A DNA stretch of 64,000 nt, taken from the NCBI GenBank assembly GCA_035492655.1, contig DATJJB010000467.1:1-64000 (forward strand). Reading direction: 5' to 3'. This stretch comes from Kutzneria sp035492655. Its GTDB lineage: Bacteria; Actinomycetota; Actinomycetes; Mycobacteriales; Pseudonocardiaceae. The notes under the pieces are model-generated. The model saw only the letters and a list, made by a program, of their open reading frames with translations, did no database searches and was not told the origin of the DNA. Of the stretch, positions 1-9,021 are shown piece after piece; the stretch's first letter is position 1; each line of letters opens with the position of its first letter. The position numbers were made by a program, and so were the translations under genes.

Positions 1-1
1 C

Positions 2-148
2 AACGCCGCGGACAAGGTCGCCGCGCTGGCCGGGACGATCAACGGCGCCATCCCCAGCCCGGTCCAGCCGTTCGTCGGACTGGCCGTGAAGTTCGTGGCG
101 GGGGCGGACGCGCTGCTGCGCAGTCTCGACACGGGCAACGGCATCTAA
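2..148 (+). CDS. 3' end of a truncated unknown gene
   Basis: This is the last 48 codons of a gene that begins before the window. Translation in frame 2 is open and ends at TAA 146-148. The tail is alanine- and valine-rich (ends SLDTGNGI) and shows no domain I recognise. The stop lies in the same frame as the lectin-like gene that starts 6 bases later, so the two could be a coupled pair or one gene split by a single stop. Confidence 0.5.
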   Translation, partial: NAADKVAALAGTINGAIPSPVQPFVGLAVKFVAGADALLRSLDTGNGI

Positions 149-154
149 CTGTCG

Positions 155-601
155 TTGAGTTGGTTCGCGCCGGGAGCCTTCATCCCCACCACCGTGCCCG
201 CCGGCCGGGACCTGCCCGCCGACCGCGGTGTCCCCGTCGGGGAGCCCCACGACTTCTGGGTCAACGAATCCGACCGCGACGTCGACACCGGCCTCTACAT
301 CCAGACCGGCCAGCGCATCGTCCTCTCGGCAACAGGTGAGATCTGGGCCGGCGTGTGGCTCACCGGCGAGAACGGCCCGCAGGGTTGGCCGGGCTGGAGC
401 GCCAGCCCCGACTCCCCGCTGCCGTTCGGCGCCCCGTTTTCGCTGCTGGCCCGGCTCGACGGGCGCTACCTGCCGGTCGGGACGGGCCGTGAGGTGATCT
501 ACCGCGGACCCGGCAGCAAGCTCTTCCTGCGCATCAACGACAACCAGCCGGGCAACGGCAGTGGCGCCTTCCAGGCCCACGTCGAGGTGTACCAGGACTG
601 A
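155..601 (+). CDS. small LecA/PA-IL-like carbohydrate-binding protein
   Basis: The 148-residue product resembles the Ca2+-dependent galactophilic lectin fold of Pseudomonas LecA. A GQRIVLSATGEIWAG strand (LecA: GDVITIVAAGWAS) is followed by GENGPQGW, a SLLARLDG...PVGTG segment, and a C-terminal LRINDNQPGNGSGAF. The last matches LecA's calcium/sugar loop (NDxPxxxxNNSGSF), including an Asp and Asn in ligand positions. Such domains bind galactosides or act as sugar-binding modules. The likely start is TTG 155 (only CTG 149 lies upstream before the preceding stop) and no good ribosome site is visible, so the start is weak. No signal peptide is seen. The fold call is by eye; the exact ligand is unknown. 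Confidence 0.6.
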   Translation: MSWFAPGAFIPTTVPAGRDLPADRGVPVGEPHDFWVNESDRDVDTGLYIQTGQRIVLSATGEIWAGVWLTGENGPQGWPGWSASPDSPLPFGAPFSLLARLDGRYLPVGTGREVIYRGPGSKLFLRINDNQPGNGSGAFQAHVEVYQD

Positions 602-653
602 CGCCGCACCCGGCTTCGGCCTCGACACCTTTGTTGGCGATTCCGGCCACGGC

Positions 654-2717
654 CTATGGCGCGAAGGTCGCCGCTGGGTGGGACGGATCGTGCTCAACTC
701 GGCTCCGACTGGCGGACTTGCCCAGGTGATCCCGCACGATCCTGTGGCGGAACTGGTAGTAGGCACCGGACTGACGTATGACGCCTGCGTCCCACGCGAC
801 CTGCATGAAGTTCATCAGCCGCCATGGAGTCAACCGCAACACGGCCAGAAAGGCGTGCCGCACCTGGTAGGGCGGCCACGCGAAGAACATCATCGTCCCT
901 GTGATGCCGCCAGTGATGCCGCCGCCGACGCCGGTCAACATCATGAACGTCGGATCCGTTGACAGCACGGCGAAGGAGCCCGCTGTGCCCGCGCCGATCA
1001 CCACTGCGAACATCACATAGCAGACGATGGACGCGCGCCGGTCCCGGTTCAGTGCGTCCTCCGGCGTGGTGGCCCGCACGGTCGCGACCACCTCGTACAA
1101 CGTCAGCATGCGCAGCAGGAACGCCGCGGTTGCACCGACCGCGCAGCCGAAGATCAGGGAAATCGCCGCACCCAGGCCGATCACGCCGAGCACGGCCGGC
1201 CCCACACCCACGAGCATGCCCGGCAGGTCCCCCCAGATCGCGACCATTCCCAGCGCCACTGCCCAGGCGGCGGCCACCGTCACCAGGCCCTCCGCCAGGC
1301 GACGCAGCTGCGTGCGCAGGTCCGCGTTGTCCCGGAACCCTCCGCCGCCGGAACGAAGTTCCTGCGACCCGACCTTCCAGACCAGCATGTACGCCAGGCA
1401 GAAGGCCAGTCCGAAGAGGACTCCGAAAGCAGCGCCAGCCCCCACTCCGAGTGCTTTCTGCCCTACCAGCAGCAGGAGCGTTCCGTACGCGGCCCCGGAG
1501 AACACCCCGACCGTCGATTCCGGCAACAGGAATGGGATAGCGCGGCCGATCTCCCACCATGCGAAGTCCTCGCGGCCGACGCGCATCAGATGCCGGGCCA
1601 GAAACCGCAGCCAGCGCACGGCGCCCGGCAGCGTGAAGCGAATGAACCGCTCTGGACGGCTTGCCATTGCCGAGCCGAGCACTGACGGCACGAAGTCGTC
1701 AAGCAACCGCGTCTGCAACGTCTCGCCCAAATCGACGTTCCCCTTGGGGTATAACCGTTTCATCAGCCAGGCGTTGAACGGATTGCGCAGCACTCGCCCC
1801 GTGTCGGACGGGGCGCCTTCCACTTCCTCCACCACCTTGCGCCAGTCGGCGCCCTTCGCACCGGCAAAATAACCCACGATCGTCGCCCGGTTGAGCCAAC
1901 TCAGCTCGATCACCCACGCGTCGCCGAACTCGGCCCCACCGGCTGCCATAGCGGCGTGGTACATGTCGGTCCGGCACACAACCACCAGCGGCGACCGGTC
2001 ACGCTGACTGCGCTCCAGTTCGTTCAGCGCCGCCGGCAGCACCAGCGGTCCAACCTCGTCGACACCGTCCAGAATCGGCAGCAACGCGTTGCCCTCCACC
2101 AAGGGCGCCGCACCGGGGTAGTCCTTCTCGACCTGCGCCCTGATCCACTTCTTCAGGTCGGTCCCTGGCTCCCACAACGCGAACCGCAACAACACCGGAA
2201 CGCTGCCCAGCCCAGCCCGATCATTGAGGTGCTCCAGCGCCAGACGGGCGGCATACACGGTCTTGCCCGAGGCCGGCGCGCCCAGTATCAACAATCTGCG
2301 GCTGTCGACGGGCATCTCCCGCAGCGCATCCACCAGCGCAGCGAGGTCACCCTCTGGCGGCGCGCCGTTGCCGCCCTTCCGCGTGCGCCACCTGACGTTC
2401 AGCAGGTCCCGCCGGACCTGCAAGCGGTCCTGCTGTTGCTCGATCTTGGCCCGCACACTGATGCACATCTGGTCGGCGGCCTGCTCGACGATCTGGGCCG
2501 CGTCCGGCGACGCCGCCTCGGTCTTGCTCTGCTTGAGCGCGTTGTAGATCGTCAGCATGACCGGGACCACGCCGAGCAGAGCCGACGTCAGGGCCACATA
2601 TTCGGTCCGGGGCCCGGCCACGGCGATCGATCCCAGCACAATTGCCATCACGGCCAGCACGATCGCCACCAAGAGGAGCAGAGGGCTGCGCTGCTTCGGT
2701 CCTCGACGCCTCGCCAT
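654..2717 (-). CDS. membrane-anchored NACHT-type STAND NTPase
   Basis: The 687-residue product has two N-terminal hydrophobic segments (about residues 10-35 and 40-58), then a charged coiled stretch, then a NACHT P-loop GAPASGKT (Lys152). A Walker B-like ILDGVDEVG follows. The C-terminal third (about 390-640) holds several glycine-rich hydrophobic segments, so the protein should sit in the membrane with the NTPase in the cytoplasm. NACHT proteins are signal-transducing ATPases often used in phage defence or programmed death. The C-terminal domain here is membrane rather than a repeat sensor, so it may be the effector. ATG 2717 is used. The gene stands alone, convergent with the lectin gene. 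Role in defence is inferred. Confidence 0.75.
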   Translation of the reverse strand: MARRRGPKQRSPLLLLVAIVLAVMAIVLGSIAVAGPRTEYVALTSALLGVVPVMLTIYNALKQSKTEAASPDAAQIVEQAADQMCISVRAKIEQQQDRLQVRRDLLNVRWRTRKGGNGAPPEGDLAALVDALREMPVDSRRLLILGAPASGKTVYAARLALEHLNDRAGLGSVPVLLRFALWEPGTDLKKWIRAQVEKDYPGAAPLVEGNALLPILDGVDEVGPLVLPAALNELERSQRDRSPLVVVCRTDMYHAAMAAGGAEFGDAWVIELSWLNRATIVGYFAGAKGADWRKVVEEVEGAPSDTGRVLRNPFNAWLMKRLYPKGNVDLGETLQTRLLDDFVPSVLGSAMASRPERFIRFTLPGAVRWLRFLARHLMRVGREDFAWWEIGRAIPFLLPESTVGVFSGAAYGTLLLLVGQKALGVGAGAAFGVLFGLAFCLAYMLVWKVGSQELRSGGGGFRDNADLRTQLRRLAEGLVTVAAAWAVALGMVAIWGDLPGMLVGVGPAVLGVIGLGAAISLIFGCAVGATAAFLLRMLTLYEVVATVRATTPEDALNRDRRASIVCYVMFAVVIGAGTAGSFAVLSTDPTFMMLTGVGGGITGGITGTMMFFAWPPYQVRHAFLAVLRLTPWRLMNFMQVAWDAGVIRQSGAYYQFRHRIVRDHLGKSASRSRVEHDPSHPAATFAP

Positions 2718-2924
2718 GGGGCGATGATGTCAGACCGCGACTGCTACATACGGGCGAATGTCATGAGTGGCCGCGACGGCTCCGCGCTGCCGTGGTCAGG
2801 ACCTCGTCGCTGACCTCCCACTTCGCGGGCCTCTCATCCTAGGCGAAGGACGTTGGACCAAGCGTGAACACGAAACCTCCCGTGTTGGCGTCTGCCGATC
2901 ATGTCGGGCCGCTTGCCGTCGCCT

Positions 2925-3277
2925 GCGCGGGTCGCACCCGCACTCACCTGTCCAGGTCCGTTCGCTTCCATGGCCAAGCGTCTGCAGACCCTGGCCCAGT
3001 TCCTGGTCGAGCAGTACGACGGGAAGGTCGAGTCGATCTGGAAGCAGGGAAAGCCGGACGGTTCCGAGGTCCTCAAGCGCCTGACGGCGTTGCCGGGTTT
3101 CGGTGACCAGAGGGCGCGGATCTTCCTTGCTCTGCTAGGCAAGCAGCTGGGTGTGAGGCCGCGGGTGCCTACGGCGATGAAGGTTCTCATCGCAGCGTCG
3201 CGGACGTTACGGACGCCAAGTCGCTGGGTGAGGTCCGTGCGTTCAAGAAGGCGGCGAAGGCAGCCGCCAAGGGCTGA
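2925..3277 (+). pseudogene. HhH-GPD family DNA-glycosylase-like relic (truncated, frameshifted)
   Basis: Frame 0 from about 2925 reads a C-terminal HhH-GPD-type core: MAKRLQTLAQFLVEQYDG, then LTALPGFGDQRARIFLALLG (a helix-hairpin-helix) up to LGVRP near 3157. The family then continues in another frame from 3161 (AGAYGDEGSHRSVADVTD, ending FKKAAKAAAKG, TGA 3275-3277). A short out-of-frame deletion near 3158-3161 explains the shift. The N-terminal half of the family is absent upstream. I infer a decayed copy of the uncharacterised actinobacterial HhH-GPD protein of about 200 residues. Confidence 0.7.
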
Positions 3278-3353
3278 GCCTGGAACTCCGCGGTCAGGTC
3301 AGCCGGAATGCGGCTCCGGCCGGCGATCTGCTTGCCGTCGGACCGTGCTGGCC

Positions 3354-5486
3354 TCACTTCTCCGGCAGCCGGTCGAGTCGAGCAGCGATCATCGCCGCCT
3401 TCGGATCGTCGTGTTCGGCGAACACCGCTTGGGCCTGCCGGTAGTGCTCACGAGCGGCACGGAGGTCGCCGGCAAGTTCGGCGACCTCCGCCTGCACCAT
3501 CACCGCCTCGGCCTCGTAGCGAGCCAGGCCCAGCTTCCTGGTGATCTCAATGGCTTCGACCAGCTTGCTTTGTGCGTCGGACAGCTGCCCCAGCCGCGCG
3601 TACACCCGGGCGAGGCTGGCCAGCGCTCGTGCTCGCTGGGCCTGGTCCAGAGCCACCAACGCGGTGATGGAGTGCCGCAGTTCCACCTCCGCCTCCGGGT
3701 ACCGGCCGAGTGCGAGGAGCACTTCCCCGATTCGCCGCCGCCCGACCGCCACCGCGCGGTTCGTGCTGATCCGTGCGCGAATCCGGTTGGCTTCGCGCAG
3801 ATAACCCAGAGCACCAACCAGGTCGCCCTTGCCCTTGACGCTGTCGGCGAGTTCGGACAGCGCTGCGGCCTTGGTCAGATCGTCATGCTCTTCTTCGGCG
3901 ATCCGCACCGCACGCAGGTTCTCCTCGATTGCCTCGTCGTGGCGCTCCAGATTGGTCAGGGCAGCGGCGAGTTGAACCCGAAGCCGCGCCTCGGCTGTCC
4001 GGTGGCCACAGCGCTGGGCGGCCGGGATACCGACCTGGTGGATGGCCAGCCAGTCGCGGTACGGCCGGAGATGGAGGAAGAATCCCCACAGCGCCTCGCA
4101 GAACTCCCAGGCCAACTCGTCCCAGCCGTGCTCGACCGACATGTGCACGGCCGTCACCAGATTGCGGCGTTCGGTTTCCAGCCACTGCAACGCCATCCGC
4201 TCATCGGAGAAAACGACCGACGGTTGCTCCGCAGCCCGCCGAAAGTGTGCGCCGACGCGGCGGCGAGTCGGCCGGAGCACCAGGTCCGCGGCGACGGCCA
4301 TGGTGAGGTACCACTCGACCATGCGGCGTCTCACCGCGTCGCGTGTTGCCGCCGGGTCCTCCGCCTCCACCATCCGGCGGGCGTGCATCCGCAACAGGCT
4401 GTGATAACAGAAGCGGCCGTCGGCGACCTCGGTGAGCATGTTCCGGTCCACCAGCGCACACAGGGTCTGGTCGATCTCAGCCGCCGGCCGGTCAGCGGCG
4501 ACGCCGGCGACGTCGAAGCCGAAGATCGCGCCGGGATGCAGCGCGCACCAGCGGTAGAGCTCGGCCTGGACCAGGGACAGGCCTCGGTACGAAGCGTCGA
4601 AGACGGCCTGTACCGAGTGGTCGCGCTCCAACGACATACTGGCCAGACCGGCGCTGCCGCGAAGCGCGTCGACCTCTGTCGACAGCGTTCGAGTGGGGCG
4701 CGCCGCCAGCCGGGCCCCCACCACCGACAGGGCGATGGGCAGCCCACCGCAGAGCCGGACGAGCTCGTTGGTCGCCGCGGACTCCGCCGCGACCCGACGA
4801 TCACCGACCACCGCGCCGAGCAGACCGATGGAGTCAACGGCGTCCAACGGACTGACCGCCAGGAAACTAGCCCCGTCCATACGCAGGCCGGCCAACTGCG
4901 ACCGGCTCGTCACCACGACGATGCTCCGTGGCGCCGCCGGCAACAGGGGACGGACCTGGGCCGCCGTCATCGCGTCGTCGAGAAACACCGCGACGGACCG
5001 GTCCGCGGTCACCGACCGGTACAACCCCACGCGCTGCCCGTAGGACGCCGGGATGCCCTCCGGCGGCAACCCGAACGCGTGGAGAAAGCCGCCGATGATC
5101 TCCTCCGGCGGTGTCGGGCCGTCGGCGGAGTGCGCCCCGAGATGCGCGTGGAGCTGACCATCAGGGAAATGCTCGCGCACACCGTGCAACCACCGAACCG
5201 CCAGCGACGTCTTGCCGACACCGGCTGGGCCGCTGATCACGATGGCGAGCGGGTAGGGCCCGGCCTGACTGCGCAACTCGTCCAGTGCCGCCAGCTCACG
5301 TCGACGATTGGTGAACAGCCGGGGTGGCGGCGGCAGCTGAGACGGCTCCTGAGCCGCCCGGCCGGCTCCGAAGATGCGCAGTTGCTCGATGTACCCGGCT
5401 TGTACGACTGTTCCCTCAGCCCGGCCGGAGAAATCATTGTGATGGTCCGGTATCAAGCTTCGTTGTCCATCGGAACCGCCCGGCAC
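3354..5486 (-). CDS. NB-ARC/TPR STAND protein with N-terminal VVQAG motif
   Basis: The 710-residue protein starts with the short motif NDFSGRAEGTVVQAG, common at the N-terminus of actinobacterial NB-ARC proteins. An NB-ARC ATPase follows: P-loop SGPAGVGKTS, Walker B-like VAVFLDD, RNBS-type VVVTSR and a GGLPIAL GxP motif. The C-terminal part (about 470-710) is TPR helices (for example EARLRVQLAAALTNLERHDE). This is the AfsR-like architecture without the DNA-binding domain. GTG 5486 is preceded by a GGGGGTAGG ribosome site. It overlaps the preceding small gene by 34 bases, which suggests one transcript from 8623. Likely a nucleotide-dependent switch; what it senses is unknown. Confidence 0.8.
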   Translation of the reverse strand: MPGGSDGQRSLIPDHHNDFSGRAEGTVVQAGYIEQLRIFGAGRAAQEPSQLPPPPRLFTNRRRELAALDELRSQAGPYPLAIVISGPAGVGKTSLAVRWLHGVREHFPDGQLHAHLGAHSADGPTPPEEIIGGFLHAFGLPPEGIPASYGQRVGLYRSVTADRSVAVFLDDAMTAAQVRPLLPAAPRSIVVVTSRSQLAGLRMDGASFLAVSPLDAVDSIGLLGAVVGDRRVAAESAATNELVRLCGGLPIALSVVGARLAARPTRTLSTEVDALRGSAGLASMSLERDHSVQAVFDASYRGLSLVQAELYRWCALHPGAIFGFDVAGVAADRPAAEIDQTLCALVDRNMLTEVADGRFCYHSLLRMHARRMVEAEDPAATRDAVRRRMVEWYLTMAVAADLVLRPTRRRVGAHFRRAAEQPSVVFSDERMALQWLETERRNLVTAVHMSVEHGWDELAWEFCEALWGFFLHLRPYRDWLAIHQVGIPAAQRCGHRTAEARLRVQLAAALTNLERHDEAIEENLRAVRIAEEEHDDLTKAAALSELADSVKGKGDLVGALGYLREANRIRARISTNRAVAVGRRRIGEVLLALGRYPEAEVELRHSITALVALDQAQRARALASLARVYARLGQLSDAQSKLVEAIEITRKLGLARYEAEAVMVQAEVAELAGDLRAAREHYRQAQAVFAEHDDPKAAMIAARLDRLPEK

Positions 5487-6115
5487 GCCCTACCCCCAAG
5501 TCGAAGGTGCATGTCGCGATCACCCGAAGTAGTGAACGCGTCGCCACAACGACGGTAGGAGCCCGCTCGCCACCGTTGTTCCAGAAAGCCACGAATGGAG
5601 CAGTTTCGGCAGACCTGTTCCAGCTGTCGGCGGCCCAAGCTTGCTCCAATCGAGGCGGGGGTGCCACTTCGGGCATCGACGGCAAGGCCGCTCCGATCCG
5701 CCCCGAGCCGGCCGGTGTACTCGGCGATGCACCACCACAACAGGCCGGCGGTGCCGGTCCCAGTTCGGATCACTCGCTGCCGACCGTCCCGCCAGCGCAG
5801 CACGTGCCCGCGTGTTTCGACGGGCACGGCGGTGAGGGCGCACCCGCTCAGCTGCACGAAGCTCGCCTCGGCGGCCTCCTCGGCGAGCAGAACGGTGTGC
5901 TGTGCCGGCTGGATGACGACATCAGCGAGCCGAAGCCAGCGGTCACCCGCCCGGGCGCGGTCCGCCACCACGAACGTGTCCGGTGGGCCACCGGCGTTCC
6001 AGGTCACCTGGCATACGCCCGGAACAGGATCGGTCGGGCCCGAACGTCCAGCCCGACCGGTCCGCCCGTGGCCGAATGCCCATACCCCGTTGTCTCCCAT
6101 GCCGCTCGTCACCAC
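5453..6115 (-). CDS. hypothetical protein (220 aa)
   Basis: I do not recognise this protein. It overlaps the end of the glycosyltransferase-like gene (start codon 4 bases inside it) and the start of the NB-ARC gene, which fits one operon. The start is GTG 6115 or ATG 6100. Third-position GC is high across most of the frame, so it looks coding. The central part (VTWNAGGPPDTFVVADRARA onward) reads like a soluble beta-rich domain. The Arg/Cys-rich tail from about residue 150 is less typical and could be extended by drift. Confidence 0.5.
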   Translation of the reverse strand: MVTSGMGDNGVWAFGHGRTGRAGRSGPTDPVPGVCQVTWNAGGPPDTFVVADRARAGDRWLRLADVVIQPAQHTVLLAEEAAEASFVQLSGCALTAVPVETRGHVLRWRDGRQRVIRTGTGTAGLLWWCIAEYTGRLGADRSGLAVDARSGTPASIGASLGRRQLEQVCRNCSIRGFLEQRWRAGSYRRCGDAFTTSGDRDMHLRLGGRACRAVPMDNEA

Positions 6116-7323
6116 CGCAGCGGACGTGGGAGCGCAGCCGGCGGCACGGTGGCCGGGCCCAAGGGCTCCGTCAGCTCCAGCAGGCCGTACATCGCGCGAC
6201 GTAACAGCTCGGCCGATCGACCCAGCCGGGAGCTGATCAGATCAGCGATCGACCTGTCCTCGAAGGCCTTGCTGCGAAGGGCACGGTTGACCTGCGGCAG
6301 CAACGGCGTGTCGTCGCCAAGCCGTGGCGCCCGGGCCGCGACCGCGGCCGCCAGGCTGCCCTGGCGCACCGCGAGATCGGGATAGGCAGCCAGGACCACC
6401 GGCGTGCCGAGTGCCGCCGCGTACTGGGTCGTCGAGCCCTGGTCGCCAATGACCAGGTCACTCGCGATCATCGTCGCTTGCCAGCCCTGCGCCGGCGGGA
6501 TGACCAGCAATCCCGCCCGCGTGCAGTCCGCCAGCCAGCTGGTGACCTGCCACCTGCTGTGCACGGCCCACGCGCTTGGGTGCAGTACCAGCGCGACGCG
6601 GAACTCCGCACTCGGCAGGATGTCGACCAATTTCTTGCACAACAGCGGATGCCGCCCGAAGACCGATTCGGTCGACCACGTGGAGCTGATCGTGATGAGG
6701 CGTTGCTCCGGCCTGACTCCCAAGGCTCGTCGATAGCTGTCTCGCTGGCGCTGGCTGGCGATCAGGCGATCCATGCAGATGTCACCGGTGACCACCGCCT
6801 TGGGCAGGGCCTCGGGGCAGGATCGGCGCAACGCGGCCAACTCCTGGTCGTGAGTGAGGGCGATGACCGAAGGGATGAGGCGCCCGCGATGGGTGAGCGT
6901 CTCACGGGACAGCCCCATGTGCGGCCGTGCCGACACACCGCCGCTGCGGCTGTATCGCCGCGACATCAGACTGGACGCTCCGTGCGGAACGATGAGCACC
7001 TTGCCCCGCAAGGGGGCGAGTTCCGCGTGACTCGCGGCGAGCACGAGATCGAAGCGGTGCTCGAGCGCCTGGCCCCACGGGATCGCCAGGCCGCCAAGAC
7101 GGCGAACGAACTCGGTGGCGTCAGGCCAATGCCGAGCGTTGTCCGGCGTGCTGAACAACACCTGCACCCGATGGTCGGCTTCGAGGAGCGCCAGCAGCTC
7201 CAGCAGCCGAGTGCCGGCCGCCACCGTGGGCACGGTGACCAACACCTTGCGGCAATTCGCACGAGTGACCCTCAGATCGGCGTCCAGGCCGATGGGGCCA
7301 TGGACCCAGCGGTCGATGGGCAT
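6109..7323 (-). CDS. GT-B-like glycosyltransferase / CDP-glycerol transferase-like protein
   Basis: Starting at ATG 7323 (MPIDRW; ribosome site AGGGAG upstream) the protein has 404 residues. It has a two-domain GT-B look. An N-terminal Rossmann half (KVLVTVPTVAAGTRLLELL; KVLIVPHGASS) precedes a C-terminal half with ITISSTWS, VALVLHPSAW and a GDQGSTTQYAAALGTPVV segment. The last resembles the nucleotide-sugar/CDP-glycerol binding region of epimerase-like and CDP-glycerol transferase-like enzymes. The UDP-sugar dehydrogenase ends 10 bases upstream, so the two probably act in one surface-polymer or glycan pathway. Donor and acceptor cannot be told from the sequence. Confidence 0.6.
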   Translation of the reverse strand: MPIDRWVHGPIGLDADLRVTRANCRKVLVTVPTVAAGTRLLELLALLEADHRVQVLFSTPDNARHWPDATEFVRRLGGLAIPWGQALEHRFDLVLAASHAELAPLRGKVLIVPHGASSLMSRRYSRSGGVSARPHMGLSRETLTHRGRLIPSVIALTHDQELAALRRSCPEALPKAVVTGDICMDRLIASQRQRDSYRRALGVRPEQRLITISSTWSTESVFGRHPLLCKKLVDILPSAEFRVALVLHPSAWAVHSRWQVTSWLADCTRAGLLVIPPAQGWQATMIASDLVIGDQGSTTQYAAALGTPVVLAAYPDLAVRQGSLAAAVAARAPRLGDDTPLLPQVNRALRSKAFEDRSIADLISSRLGRSAELLRRAMYGLLELTEPLGPATVPPAALPRPLRW

Positions 7324-7333
7324 CGCATCTCCC

Positions 7334-8623
7334 TCAGCACGCCACGGCGGTGATGTCGGCCGGGGGAGGGGTGAGCAGACGCGGGAGACCGTCGGCACAG
7401 TCCACCACCGGTGCATGGCCACGGATGAGCACGTCCAGGTTCATGGCCTTGTGCCGGACCAACACCACGACGAGGTCCGCGCTGCCCGGCCGGAGTGGCC
7501 GGCTGCGCATCGTCGTTCCGTCACGCAGGACGAGCCGGGGCACATGGGGATCGTGATAGCCCACCTTGGTGCGGCGCCCCAGCAGCTCGAGGACTTTGAC
7601 CGCCGCCGACTGCCTGACGTTGGGCACGTCCGGTTTGTACGTCACGCCAACGACCAGCACGCGGCATTCGCTCGTCGGTCGGAAGCCATGTGCGGACAGC
7701 AACTCATCGAGGCGGCGAACCGTCTGAGCCGGCATCGAGTTGTTTCGGGCGATGGCCGACTCGACCAGTCGTGCCGCCACGCCACGGCGCCGCGCCGCCG
7801 ATGCGAAGAATCCGGCGCAGACCGGCACACAGTCGCCGCCGGCGCCGGCGCTCGGTGCGTGGCGAAGAAAGCCGAAGGGCTTGCTCGCTGCCGCGTCGAG
7901 GACCTCCTCGACGGCGGCGCCGCTGGCCTGGCACAGTGCCGCCAACTCGTTGACGAGCGAGATGTTGACCAGTCTGAAAACGTTTTCGAAGATCTTGACG
8001 AGCTCGGCGGTCTGGATGCTGCTGACCGTGACGACTCGGTCGGCCAGTTGGCGTAGGAACCGTGCGGCGAGTTCTGTGCACTGTGGAGTGGCACCGCCGA
8101 CGATGCGCGGGATCGTCCGCAGTGTCGCCGACGCTATGCCAGGGTCGATGCGTACCGGCGAGTGCGCGAGATGGAAGTCGCGGCCGACTCGCAGTCCGGA
8201 TCCCTGCGCCAGGTCAACGGCGACCACCTCGTCGACCACGCCAGGCGGGCAGCTGCTCTGCACCACGACCAGATCACCGGCGCGAAGGCTGGACGCGACA
8301 TGACGCGCGGCGTCGCGCAACGGGACCAGGTTGGCGCCGTGGCTTTCTCCCGGTGGCGTGGGCACACAGAGGACATGGATGTCGGCGGCCGGCAACGTGT
8401 GCGCGTTCGTCTGCACGTGCAGGCGACCGGTCGCCAGGACCTCTCGCAATTCTCGATCGGACACCGTCGTCAGCTCCCCGCCGACGCTGCCGCTGGCGAT
8501 CGCGGCCACCCTTCCTGGCGAGCTGTCCACGCCCACCACTTCGCAGCCGGCCCTGGCCGCGTCGATGGCCATCGGCAGCCCGGTGAACCCAAGGCCGGTG
8601 ATTGTCACTGTGAATGCCTTCAT
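7334..8623 (-). CDS. UDP-glucose/UDP-ManNAc-type nucleotide-sugar dehydrogenase
   Basis: The 429-residue protein is an NAD-dependent sugar-nucleotide 6-dehydrogenase (sugar-NDP to uronate). It has the N-terminal NAD motif ITGLGFTGLPMA and a CVPTPPGE loop. The central helix domain carries ELVKIFENVFRLVNISLVNE, the catalytic Cys sits in SAGAGGDCVPV, and the C-terminal UDP-binding domain has VVGVTYKPDVPNVRQS. ATG 8623 is chosen because AAGGGGG lies about 8 bases upstream; the longer open frame upstream has no support. It heads a minus-strand operon with the glycosyltransferase-like gene and is divergent from the SARP gene. Confidence 0.9.
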   Translation of the reverse strand: MKAFTVTITGLGFTGLPMAIDAARAGCEVVGVDSSPGRVAAIASGSVGGELTTVSDRELREVLATGRLHVQTNAHTLPAADIHVLCVPTPPGESHGANLVPLRDAARHVASSLRAGDLVVVQSSCPPGVVDEVVAVDLAQGSGLRVGRDFHLAHSPVRIDPGIASATLRTIPRIVGGATPQCTELAARFLRQLADRVVTVSSIQTAELVKIFENVFRLVNISLVNELAALCQASGAAVEEVLDAAASKPFGFLRHAPSAGAGGDCVPVCAGFFASAARRRGVAARLVESAIARNNSMPAQTVRRLDELLSAHGFRPTSECRVLVVGVTYKPDVPNVRQSAAVKVLELLGRRTKVGYHDPHVPRLVLRDGTTMRSRPLRPGSADLVVVLVRHKAMNLDVLIRGHAPVVDCADGLPRLLTPPPADITAVAC

Positions 8624-9021
8624 CAGAACCCCCTTGCCACTCCCCGTCGGCTTCTCTCGAACCCGTTCGGCAAGAGTGCGAGGCTGATCTGGTCGTACGC
8701 CTGACACGGCCGGACGAGATACCTGAAACCGCAGCTCAGCCTGTCCTTCTCGACCGGCTCGCCCGTGACGGTCGGTTGGCGGTGTCCAGTAGTTGGCCAT
8801 TTCCGGCGAGGAGTCGTGGGGGTGTCGGGTCAAACATCTGTCACTCGGCGGGCGACCAGTGCAGGCCGATGTAATCGGCCACATGTTCTAGTGCGAGGTC
8901 ACAGCGTCATCACTGTCGTTGCCTTCGCTTGATCTGTCGGCGAAAGCGGGCGACACTAGGAACGCAGCGCGGTGGTGGTCGGAATGGCCGTCCACGGCAC
9001 GGTCCAGCGAAGGGGACGCTG
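8624..9021. promoter_or_regulatory. divergent promoter region between sugar operon and SARP gene
   Basis: This 398-base interval has no credible gene and must hold the promoters of both flanking operons. It contains a perfect 7-bp palindrome at 8864-8880 and the SARP gene's ribosome site AAGGGGA at about 9010. No clear 11-bp-spaced SARP repeats were found. Confidence 0.6.
8864..8880. promoter_or_regulatory. GGCCGAT-N3-ATCGGCC palindrome
   Basis: A perfect inverted repeat with 7-base arms and a 3-base centre lies midway in the divergent promoter region. It could be an operator for a dimeric regulator or a short hairpin; no T tract follows, so a terminator is unlikely. Confidence 0.35.

Noticed and set aside
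2901..5558. Long plus-strand open frame of 885 codons
   Set aside because: From about 3280 on it is the antisense of the NB-ARC/TPR gene; the translation is Arg/His/Gln-rich and shows no domain.
8913..8939. Two CTGTCG copies before the first SARP gene
   Set aside because: Spacing is 21, not a multiple of 11, and there is no further similarity, so not called a SARP box.
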